Both the position numbers and the translations under genes were made by a program. Under the pieces are notes generated by a model. It made no database searches. It was given only the letters and a program-made list of their open reading frames with translations, and was not told the DNA's origin. From positions 1 through 16,738 of the forward strand of contig JALZUL010000049.1 in assembly GCA_023301665.1 (NCBI GenBank): DNA of 16,738 nt, given 5' to 3'. Shown in pieces: positions 1 through 5,721 of this stretch. The stretch's first letter is position 1. Each line of letters opens with the position of its first letter. This stretch comes from Ascidiaceihabitans sp. GTDB taxonomy: Bacteria; Pseudomonadota; Alphaproteobacteria; Rhodobacterales; Rhodobacteraceae.

Positions 1-213
1 CAATATTGAGGCTTCGCGGTAGGCTGGTTTGTTCAGTACGAACTCAGCGATTTCGTTGCCTTGGCGATCAAAACGCATTTCATCAAACAGGTTAACGCCG
101 AGGCCAGAACGTTTGATGGTTTTTAAAAAGATCTTTGGAATGATCATATCTGTGTCGATATTTACCAGCGGCATAGGCGCGGCAATACCAGAGAGGTTGT
201 CGAATTTTTCCAT
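1..213 (-). CDS. leuD: 3-isopropylmalate dehydratase small subunit, partial (N-terminal 71 residues)
   Basis: The N-terminal 71 residues of LeuD are present; the gene continues past the left edge. LeuD is the swivelling small subunit that, with LeuC, isomerises 2-isopropylmalate to 3-isopropylmalate in leucine biosynthesis in the cytoplasm. Visible family features are the opening MEKFDNLSGIAAPMPLVNID, then TDMIIPK with the LKTIKRSGLG segment typical of LeuD, and FDEMRFD further on. The ATG at 211-213 is preceded by an AAGGAT Shine-Dalgarno at good spacing. It lies downstream of leuC on the same strand with a 206-nt gap, longer than is usual for a coupled pair, and a CtrA-like box lies in that gap. 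Assignment is sure; only the C-terminus is missing. Confidence 0.95.
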   Translation of the reverse strand, partial: MEKFDNLSGIAAPMPLVNIDTDMIIPKIFLKTIKRSGLGVNLFDEMRFDRQGNEIAEFVLNKPAYREASIL

Positions 214-264
214 TTTCGTATCCTTTCGGCGGTTAACGAATTCCGCCTATTCGTAAATGTTTGC

Positions 265-280
265 TTAACTGTAAGTTAAC
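265..280 (+). promoter_or_regulatory. CtrA-like binding box TTAA-N7-TTAAC
   Basis: Positions 265-268 and 276-279 are TTAA separated by exactly 7 nt and followed by C, matching the full CtrA consensus TTAA-N7-TTAAC known from Caulobacter and other alphaproteobacteria. The core is also a small inverted repeat (TTAACT-GTA-AGTTAA). It lies about 50-70 nt upstream of the leuD start. Function is inferred from the match only. Confidence 0.35.
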
Positions 281-419
281 CTTGGTTGCGCCGTGAGCGG
301 GGGGTTTTGCGGTCTTGTACAAAAACTATTCCCATCGCGGCGTACTGCAACGTGGGCTGGAAAGGTAGGATGGTAAAATACCGCTCTACAGTTCCAGACC
401 CCTCGTCGCTTAAAGGTTG

Positions 420-1826
420 TTACATAAGCTCCCGAACATCAGTCAGCTTACCAGTGATAGCCGCTGCAGCAGCCATACCTGGTGACACAAGGTGCGTACG
501 CCCTTTGTAACCCTGACGGCCCTCAAAATTGCGGTTAGATGTAGACGCACAGCGCTCACCTTCAGCCAACTGATCGGGGTTCATAGCAAGACACATAGAA
601 CACCCTGCCATACGCCATTCGAAACCAGCCTCTTTGAAGATGTCTGCAAGGCCTTCTTCTTCGGCTTGGGCACGTACAAGGCCAGAACCAGGTACGACCA
701 TGGCACGCATGCCGTCTTTGACCTTTTTGCCTTTCAGGATTTCGGCAGCGGCGCGCAGATCTTCGATGCGGCCGTTGGTGCAGGACCCGATAAAGACAGT
801 GTCGATTTCAATGTCTGTCAATTTTTGACCCGCAGTCAGGCCCATATAGTCGATAGAACGCGCAGCGGCGTCGACTTTACCACCCGTAAAAGAAGATGGA
901 TCAGGTACGACAGCATCGATTGGAAGAACGTCTTCTGGGGATGTGCCCCAAGTCACGGAAGGCGCGATGTCTTCGCCTTTAAGGGTCACGATCATATCCC
1001 ATTCTGCGTCATCGTCAGAATATAGGGTTTCCCACCAAGTTTGCGCAGCTTCCCACTGAGCGCCTTTCGGGGCGTGTGGGCGGCCTTTGCAATAATCGAA
1101 TGTTGTTTGGTCTGGTGCGATCAGGCCTGCGCGCGCGCCGCCCTCAATGGCCATGTTGCAAACCGTCATACGGCCTTCCATGGACAATTCTTGGATCGCG
1201 GTGCCGCAATATTCAATCACGTAGCCAGTACCACCGCCTGTACCGGTTTTCCCGATGACAGACATTGTAATGTCTTTCGCCGTTACACCTGGTTTCAGGT
1301 GGCCGGTGATTTCTACCTTCATGTTTTTGGACTTCTTCTGGATCAACGTTTGTGTTGCCAAAACGTGTTCAACTTCGGATGTGCCGATGCCGTGCGCCAA
1401 TGCGCCAAACGCGCCGTGTGTCGCGGTGTGGCTGTCGCCGCACACAACCGTCATGCCCGGAAGGGTCCAGCCTTGCTCGGGGCCAACAATGTGCACGATA
1501 CCTTGGCGAACGTCTGAAACAGGATAGTAATGAATGCCAAAATCTTTGGCGTTCTTATCGAGTGCAGCCACTTGGATGCGGCTGTCTTCTGTCATGGTTG
1601 TTACGTCGGCACGATCCAAAGTTGTTGGGACGTTGTGATCTGGCACGGCGATGGTTTTATCAGGTGCACGTACTTTGCGGTTGGTCATACGAAGACCTTC
1701 GAAAGCTTGTGGGCTTGTCACTTCGTGGACCAAGTGGCGGTCAATATAAAGCAAGCAAGTGCCGTCGTCGGATTCATGTGCGATGTGCGCATCCCAGATT
1801 TTATCGTATAGCGTTTTGGGGGACAT
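420..1826 (-). CDS. leuC: 3-isopropylmalate dehydratase large subunit
   Basis: LeuC, 468 aa, the full usual length, is the aconitase-family catalytic subunit that with LeuD carries out the second step of leucine biosynthesis. The three [4Fe-4S] ligands are seen as Cys349 in GSCTNGR and Cys409/Cys412 in GCSMC, almost the same numbering as E. coli LeuC. Other family motifs are IDRHLVHEVTSPQAFEGLR near residues 28-46, VCGDSHTATHGAFGALAHGIGTSE around 128-151, and the C-terminal FEGRQG with SPGMAAAAAI. The start ATG is preceded by GGGAGAGGA at good spacing. It is the first gene of a minus-strand leuC-leuD unit. The 5' region holds a short Leu-containing reading frame and a terminator-like hairpin that may attenuate it. 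Confidence 0.98.
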   Translation of the reverse strand: MSPKTLYDKIWDAHIAHESDDGTCLLYIDRHLVHEVTSPQAFEGLRMTNRKVRAPDKTIAVPDHNVPTTLDRADVTTMTEDSRIQVAALDKNAKDFGIHYYPVSDVRQGIVHIVGPEQGWTLPGMTVVCGDSHTATHGAFGALAHGIGTSEVEHVLATQTLIQKKSKNMKVEITGHLKPGVTAKDITMSVIGKTGTGGGTGYVIEYCGTAIQELSMEGRMTVCNMAIEGGARAGLIAPDQTTFDYCKGRPHAPKGAQWEAAQTWWETLYSDDDAEWDMIVTLKGEDIAPSVTWGTSPEDVLPIDAVVPDPSSFTGGKVDAAARSIDYMGLTAGQKLTDIEIDTVFIGSCTNGRIEDLRAAAEILKGKKVKDGMRAMVVPGSGLVRAQAEEEGLADIFKEAGFEWRMAGCSMCLAMNPDQLAEGERCASTSNRNFEGRQGYKGRTHLVSPGMAAAAAITGKLTDVRELM

Positions 1827-1941
1827 GTGGTCCTCTCCCTTCGGTTTTGGCTACGGTATTGGCTAAAGTCTTGATTGAAACTTTGTCGGTTTTCGATAAG
1901 GCGGCGGACTACAGTCGTGCCAGCACGGTGTGGGTTGCCCC

Positions 1942-1968
1942 AAAAAAACGTTCGCCCAATCGGGCGCG
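1942..1968 (-). terminator. Candidate attenuator terminator upstream of leuC
   Basis: Read on the minus strand, CGCCC (1966-1962) pairs with GGGCG (1957-1953) around a GATT loop. The outer CG (1968-1967) can pair with CG (1950-1949) across a two-base AA bulge, and a run of seven T follows at once (1948-1942). This is the layout of an intrinsic terminator, placed about 120 nt before leuC and starting just after the stop of a 16-residue Leu-containing reading frame. The stem is short, so its strength is uncertain. Confidence 0.45.
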
Positions 1969-1969
1969 G

Positions 1970-2020
1970 TCACAGATGTCGAAAAGCCATGTCATGAAGG
2001 GTCAGATACAGGGCTGGCAT
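1970..2020 (-). CDS. Putative leucine leader peptide (MPALYLTLHDMAFRHL)
   Basis: A 16-codon reading frame on the leuC strand carries Leu at positions 4, 6, 8 and 16 (CTG, CTG, CTT, CTG). Its stop codon lies directly before the terminator-like hairpin at 1942-1968. In leucine operons of other proteobacteria, such a peptide lets ribosome stalling at Leu codons decide whether the terminator forms. The Shine-Dalgarno is weak (GCGAGA), so it might be leaderless or not translated. I did not find a convincing antiterminator pairing. A second overlapping frame starting at the ATG ending at 1995 also exists. The assignment is an inference from gene order and content. Confidence 0.35.
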   Translation of the reverse strand: MPALYLTLHDMAFRHL

Positions 2021-2099
2021 GAGTCTCGCAAGGGCCTGTCTATCATCAAGATGAGTGTGAATCGCCGCAATTGCGGTGATTGCGCGGGAGATGCGCGAT

Positions 2100-3434
2100 A
2101 TGCAACACTGGCGTATGGAGCAAGAAAACACCCCCGCCCCTTCATTTGTGCAAGCCTTTGAAGGCCTTTACTTAGACGCGCTGCGGTTTGCTGAGAGCTT
2201 GATGATGCCTGGTTGGCGACTTTATCAGGTGCTCATCATTCTAGCTCTCATGCTGGTGGCTTACTTCATGCACGGTGTGTCGGGCCGTTGGGTGCAAGGA
2301 TGGGTGCGTGCGCACGAGGGCTGGAAGACTTGGCAATTGCGCATCATCGTCCCGATAAGGCGTCGATTGGGGTTGATTTGGTTCTCCGCGATGACTTGGG
2401 CTGTCTGGGGCGTCATGCAAAACACAACATGGCCGTCTCGATCCTATCTCATTGGGTTGGCCGCGACATTGGCTTTGGCGTGGGTCTTGATCGCATTTGT
2501 TTCGCGATTCGTGCGCAATCGTAGCCTACGCAGGGCAGTGCGATGGGCGCTTTGGGTCTATGCGACGCTATATTTCCTGAATGTTCAGAAAACGGTGGGC
2601 GCATTCCTCGACGGTCTGGCCTTTGAGTTTGGAGATTTCCGTGTATCGGTAATGACGCTGATTTCGGCGCTAGTGATCATTGGCGTATTGTTCACGGTTG
2701 CGCGGGTGATATCGACCACATCGGCATCGCGCATTCGCTTGAACGAAGACATGAGCCCATCAATGAAAGTGCTCGCGGTAAAGGGCGTTCAGATCCTTTT
2801 CTATGGACTGGCATTCTTTATGGGCATCGAGGCGGTGGGAATTGATCTCAGTGGCCTTGCGGTTTTGACAGGTGCCATCGGTGTCGGGCTTGGCTTTGGT
2901 CTGCAAAAGGTGATCTCAAACCTCGTATCCGGTGTGATCATTTTGCTCGATAAGTCGATCAAACCGGGAGATGTCATTTCGCTGGGTGAGACGTTTGGAT
3001 GGATCAATGCGCTGGGCGCGCGGTATGTGTCTGTGGTCACAAGAGATGGCAAAGAATATCTGATCCCAAATGAGGATCTGATCACTGGGCAAGTGGTGAA
3101 TTGGTCGCATTCTAACGATTACGTACGGCTCGATATTTTCTTTGGAACAGCTTACGGCGATGACCCACATAAAGTGCGCGAGCTGGCAGTCGAGGCCGCA
3201 ACCAAGGCCGAGCGCGTGCTGGATTATCCAAAGCGGCCCGTTTGCCACATCGTTGGGTTTGGGGACAGCTCGGTGGATTACATCCTTAGATTTTGGATAA
3301 ACGATCCTACGGGTGGGCTGACCAATATTCGAGGGGCGGTTTATCTGGCCCTTTGGGATGCGTTCAAAGCCAACGATATCTCGATTCCTTTCCCGCAACG
3401 CGAAGTCAAAATGCTGCCAAAGGATGATATCTAG
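2100..3434 (+). CDS. MscS-family mechanosensitive ion channel
   Basis: A 444-aa inner-membrane channel of the MscS family, which opens under membrane tension to release solutes on hypo-osmotic shock. Hydrophobic segments lie at about residues 41-58, 93-106, 115-135, 150-163, 183-203, 228-248 and 252-283. The last is the Gly-rich pore helix (GAIGVGLGFGLQKVISNLVS) followed by GVIILLDKSIKPGDVI, the hallmark of the family. A beta domain (about 287-345, with YLIPNEDLI) and a mixed alpha/beta C-terminal domain ending in FPQREV follow. The extra N-terminal helices make it longer than E. coli MscS (286 aa). I chose the ATG at 2100 because GGGAG lies 9 nt upstream; a GTG at 2076 and an ATG at 2091 are in frame but have no well-placed site. 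It stands alone, divergent from leuC. Confidence 0.93.
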   Translation: MQHWRMEQENTPAPSFVQAFEGLYLDALRFAESLMMPGWRLYQVLIILALMLVAYFMHGVSGRWVQGWVRAHEGWKTWQLRIIVPIRRRLGLIWFSAMTWAVWGVMQNTTWPSRSYLIGLAATLALAWVLIAFVSRFVRNRSLRRAVRWALWVYATLYFLNVQKTVGAFLDGLAFEFGDFRVSVMTLISALVIIGVLFTVARVISTTSASRIRLNEDMSPSMKVLAVKGVQILFYGLAFFMGIEAVGIDLSGLAVLTGAIGVGLGFGLQKVISNLVSGVIILLDKSIKPGDVISLGETFGWINALGARYVSVVTRDGKEYLIPNEDLITGQVVNWSHSNDYVRLDIFFGTAYGDDPHKVRELAVEAATKAERVLDYPKRPVCHIVGFGDSSVDYILRFWINDPTGGLTNIRGAVYLALWDAFKANDISIPFPQREVKMLPKDDI

Positions 3435-3489
3435 AAGCCCTAACTGAGGATTTGACGCAACGCCGCGATGCAGCATGGTTGCGCTTCGG

Positions 3490-3517
3490 TTGAAATGTCG
3501 GGTAAGGGGCGTTAAAT
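3490..3517 (+). promoter_or_regulatory. Possible sigma-70-type promoter for rsfS-rlmH
   Basis: TTGAAA at 3490-3495 (5 of 6 matches to the -35 consensus) is followed after 16 nt by TTAAAT at 3512-3517 (4 of 6 to the -10). Transcription would start near 3524, just before the hairpin at 3530-3550 and the strong Shine-Dalgarno at 3558-3563. Based on eye matching only. Confidence 0.3.
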
Positions 3518-3529
3518 AAAACAATCCCA

Positions 3530-3550
3530 GCACCGGGGATCAGACGGTGC
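3530..3550 (+). other. Hairpin in the rsfS 5' leader
   Basis: GCACCG (3530-3535) and CGGTGC (3545-3550) form a perfect 6-bp GC-rich stem with a 9-nt loop. It ends 7 nt before an AGGAGG Shine-Dalgarno. There is no T tract, so it is not a terminator. It could influence ribosome access or mRNA stability; its function is unknown. Confidence 0.4.
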
Positions 3551-3566
3551 GTACCTTAGGAGGACA

Positions 3567-3623
3567 ATGTCCTGTCAATCCAAACAGACGTGGCCGGTGT
3601 CACGCAAGATGGGGCAGCGCTAA
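3567..3623 (+). CDS. Possible 18-residue leader reading frame overlapping rsfS (TAATG junction)
   Basis: An ATG at 3567 stands 3 nt after a near-perfect Shine-Dalgarno (TTAGGAGG ending at 3563) and opens a frame MSCQSKQTWPVSRKMGQR. Its TAA (3621-3623) overlaps by one base an ATG that is in frame with rsfS (3623-3625). The TAATG overlap is what translational coupling looks like. The 3-nt spacing is short, and the Shine-Dalgarno may instead serve a CTG at 3572 that is in frame with rsfS (8-nt spacing). No conserved function is recognised in the peptide. Confidence 0.3.
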   Translation: MSCQSKQTWPVSRKMGQR

Positions 3624-3991
3624 TGGCGTCTGCGACATCCAAAGCCAACAGCGATGCGCTTTTGGCCGCCGTACTTTCCTCGCTTGACGATGATAAAGCC
3701 GAAGATGTTGTGCAGATTGATCTGCGTGGCAAAACGGCTATTGGCGATCATATGGTCGTCTGCTCTGGCCGTTCGTCTCGTCAGGTTTCCGCGATTTCCG
3801 AGAAATTGGTTGAACGCCTAAAAGCCGAGTTTGGCCACATGTCCCGCATTGAGGGCAAGAACACAGGCGACTGGGTTTTGGTCGATACGGGCGATATCAT
3901 CGTTCATATTTTCCGCCCAGAAGTGCGCGAGTTCTATCAGTTGGAAAAAATGTGGATGCCAACATCTGGCGACACACAACCAATCAACTGA
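3623..3991 (+). CDS. rsfS: Ribosome silencing factor RsfS
   Basis: RsfS (Iojap/DUF143 family) binds ribosomal protein L14 (uL14) on the large subunit and blocks subunit joining, silencing translation under poor nutrition. The 122-aa protein has the conserved core: EDVVQIDLRGKTAIGDHMVV, CSGRSSRQVSAISEKL, GDWVLVDTGDIIVHIFRPEVREFYQLEKMW. The start is uncertain. The ATG at 3623 gives a normal N-terminus and forms a TAATG overlap with a leader frame. GTG at 3590 (133 aa) has no nearby Shine-Dalgarno. CTG at 3572 lies 8 nt after a perfect AGGAGG but would be a rare start. rlmH begins 12 nt downstream, so the two are very likely co-transcribed. Confidence 0.93.
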   Translation: MASATSKANSDALLAAVLSSLDDDKAEDVVQIDLRGKTAIGDHMVVCSGRSSRQVSAISEKLVERLKAEFGHMSRIEGKNTGDWVLVDTGDIIVHIFRPEVREFYQLEKMWMPTSGDTQPIN

Positions 3992-4003
3992 CCGCACGAC
4001 GAG

Positions 4004-4474
4004 ATGCGCGTACATATTTGTGCTGTGGGCCGGCTACGTGCTGGCCCAGAAGCAGACCTCATTTCAGATTACATCACACGATTTGACCGCACGGGGCGGG
4101 CCCTTGGCCTTGGCCCAGTAAAGGTGATTGAGGTCGAAGACCGCAAAAACGGCGGAATGGCAGCTGAAGCTGACCTATTGCGCCGCGCTCTTCCCAAAGG
4201 GGCAGTGGTCTGTTGTCTCGATGAACGGGGTAAGGTTGAAACTTCGCCTGCCTTTGCCAAGCGTCTTGGCAATTGGCGTGACGCTGGGCGTGGTGATCTG
4301 GCCTTAGTCATTGGGGGTGCAGATGGTATTGATCCATCATTGCGTTCGCAGGCCGATCACCTGTTATCATTTGGCGCGATGGTTTGGCCCCATATGATGG
4401 TGCGCGTCATGCTGACCGAGCAGCTATATCGTGCAGCATCAATTCTAGCTGGTTCGCCATATCATCGTGTGTAA
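4004..4474 (+). CDS. rlmH: 23S rRNA (pseudouridine1915-N3)-methyltransferase
   Basis: RlmH methylates pseudouridine 1915 in helix 69 of 23S rRNA, in the assembled 70S ribosome, using S-adenosylmethionine. The 156-aa length equals the family norm. SPOUT-fold features are visible: N-terminal MRVHICAVGRL, CLDERGK at 71-77, the cofactor-loop motif LVIGGADGI at 101-109, the helix MVRVMLTEQLYRA at 132-144, and the invariant C-terminal YHR at 153-155. It follows rsfS by 12 nt, the common bacterial rsfS-rlmH pairing that links two ribosome-directed factors. Downstream it meets minus-strand genes across a 67-nt gap in which I see no clear intrinsic terminator. Confidence 0.97.
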   Translation: MRVHICAVGRLRAGPEADLISDYITRFDRTGRALGLGPVKVIEVEDRKNGGMAAEADLLRRALPKGAVVCCLDERGKVETSPAFAKRLGNWRDAGRGDLALVIGGADGIDPSLRSQADHLLSFGAMVWPHMMVRVMLTEQLYRAASILAGSPYHRV

Positions 4475-4541
4475 GCTGTTAAGGCGCTGCACCTGCGCGC
4501 AAACGCGGTGATGACGGCCCCCGCGATGTTCCAAAGATTGC

Positions 4542-4895
4542 TTAGTTTAAGTCTACTATAGTCGTGTTTTCGTTCCAGCCGTGAGACAAGTCACGTGCCT
4601 GAATTTGAACCTGCTTGGTGCCGTCGGGGATCTCTACGCCTGACAGTGAGCGGGTAAAGGGCTGCTCGTTGACATGGGGGTGGAGTAAAACACGGATGCC
4701 CAGCTCGGCCCCGTCCATGTCAAGCACACGCCAACCATCAGCGTAGTGCTCCCAACCGGTGTCCGGGTGTAGGATGGTCACATCAAAGCGCCATTTTCCG
4801 CCAATTTCGATAGCGTCCACCTTGGTGATTTCGGGCTCATCAGCTTGAGCTACGCCTGCAACGCATAGGGCTGCGATCAGTAAAATATGTTTCAT
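4542..4895 (-). CDS. Small exported protein of unknown function
   Basis: I do not recognise a named family. The 117-aa product begins with a clear signal peptide: MKH, a hydrophobic core ILLIAALCVAGV, then AQA-DE at residues 17-21, consistent with cleavage after Ala19 and export to the periplasm. The mature part, about 98 residues, is polar and probably beta-rich. It has a His/Trp/Asp-rich stretch HPDTGWEHYADGWRVLDMDG and later LLHPHVNEQPFTRSLSGVEI. There is no cysteine in the mature part and no lipobox. The start has an AGGA about 7 nt upstream. It lies 35 nt downstream of the DUF599 gene on the same strand, so the two may share a transcript. Confidence 0.75.
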   Translation of the reverse strand: MKHILLIAALCVAGVAQADEPEITKVDAIEIGGKWRFDVTILHPDTGWEHYADGWRVLDMDGAELGIRVLLHPHVNEQPFTRSLSGVEIPDGTKQVQIQARDLSHGWNENTTIVDLN

Positions 4896-4930
4896 GCCTT
4901 CATCCTACTTTATTGTTGCGATGTACCTAT

Positions 4931-5629
4931 TCACGAGGTTGTGTTCATGAGTATTTGGCGTGATGCAGATGCAAATTCACGGCGATAGATAATCCCAAGT
5001 GTGAAGAGGGCCGCTACAATTAATGCAATTGGCCCGATCACCCAAGCCACACCAGCAAGTGCGAAGTAGATACTGCGGAGCCCACGATTGAAACCACGTG
5101 CGGCGATGATGCCGATTTCTGCCGCCTGTTTTGATCGGGGAATACACTGCGGGTCTGTAACCTCGTTAGGCACAGCGGCAGCAAGAACTGCGGTGTAACC
5201 AAATAGGCGGTTCGACCATACAAATTTGAGAAATGCGTTGGTTAAAAACAGTGCGATAACCAATAGCTTAATTTCCCACACAAAAGCGGGGTCAGAGATT
5301 AAGATCAGATCATTCGCGATGCCACTAAGTTGTTCCCCATTTCCAATCATCGCCAAGGTGCCGCCAATTGCCAGCATAGAGGTTGATGCAAAAAATGCAG
5401 TGCCCTGGCGTAGACTGCCGAGGATCTGTGCGTCAAAAATGCGTGGGGAGCGGGTGATCAGTTGTGTCATCCACTCGCGGCGGTATTGCGCCATAAGATT
5501 TGACACCGAAGGCTTGTTCTTGGGCGGGTTTTCTATGATCAATCCAATGATAAGCCAGCAGGTGACCAAAAAGGTCAAGCCAACGAAATCAAGCGGGGCA
5601 AATAGGGCAAAGCGATCAGTCCATGTCAT
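4931..5629 (-). CDS. DUF599 family membrane protein
   Basis: A 232-aa polytopic inner-membrane protein of the DUF599 (PF04654) type, whose biochemical role is unknown. Hydrophobic segments lie at about residues 12-32 (LDFVGLTFLVTCWLIIGLII), 78-94, 112-134 and 183-212. The family stretches ENPPKNKPSVSNLMAQYRREWM near the N-terminus and ARGFNRGLRSIYFALAGVAW before the last helices are visible. I chose the ATG at 5627-5629 (MTWTDRFALF) because GAGG lies upstream and homologues as I know them start this way. An upstream ATG at 5665 would add 12 residues but has no Shine-Dalgarno. It diverges from glcD, and the 7-bp inverted repeat at 5675-5695 lies between them. Confidence 0.85.
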   Translation of the reverse strand: MTWTDRFALFAPLDFVGLTFLVTCWLIIGLIIENPPKNKPSVSNLMAQYRREWMTQLITRSPRIFDAQILGSLRQGTAFFASTSMLAIGGTLAMIGNGEQLSGIANDLILISDPAFVWEIKLLVIALFLTNAFLKFVWSNRLFGYTAVLAAAVPNEVTDPQCIPRSKQAAEIGIIAARGFNRGLRSIYFALAGVAWVIGPIALIVAALFTLGIIYRREFASASRQILMNTTS

Positions 5630-5674
5630 ATATGATTGATACCTCGCGAGATGAAAACTTGCCATCCCGATAAA

Positions 5675-5695
5675 TTGGTAATATTAATTTACCAA
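5675..5695. promoter_or_regulatory. Inverted repeat TTGGTAA-N7-TTACCAA in the glcD/DUF599 divergent region
   Basis: Two perfect 7-bp arms (5675-5681 and 5689-5695) flank an AT-only 7-nt spacer. The TTGGT/ACCAA arms recall the half-sites of GntR/FadR-subfamily regulators (the group with PdhR, LldR and GlcC), though here the arms are further apart than in the usual TGGT-N3-ACCA site. The position, 27-47 nt before the glcD start, suits an operator for the glycolate operon, for the DUF599 gene, or both. No regulator gene is present in the window. Confidence 0.5.
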
Positions 5696-5721
5696 ATGTA
5701 TAGTTGCCAGAGGATTCGTTT

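Noticed and set aside
310..335. 19-codon minus-strand frame (MGIVFVQDRKTPRSRRNQG) in the leuC-leuD gap
   Set aside because: No Shine-Dalgarno and no family resemblance; too short to support as a gene.
286..510. Small plus-strand frame across the leuC-leuD gap
   Set aside because: Overlaps the 3' end of leuC antisense, has no ribosome site and low-complexity content.
492..1517. Long plus-strand reading frames opposite leuC (492-1025, 1041-1517, 1352-2161)
   Set aside because: They lie antisense to a clear full-length leuC, lack Shine-Dalgarno sites and show no recognisable protein features; they are shadows of the coding strand.
3456..3483. Hairpin CGCAAC..GTTGCG after the mechanosensitive channel gene as a terminator
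   Set aside because: Perfect 6-bp arms but a 16-nt loop and no T tract; too weak to call a terminator.
2916..3533. 205-codon minus-strand frame opposite the MscS-type channel
   Set aside because: Antisense to conserved channel motifs, with no start signal of its own.
5675..5704. Sigma-70 promoter TTGGTA-N18-TATAGT for glcD
   Set aside because: Boxes fit moderately, but the start would fall on the glcD Shine-Dalgarno (5709-5714), leaving almost no leader; the repeat is better read as an operator.
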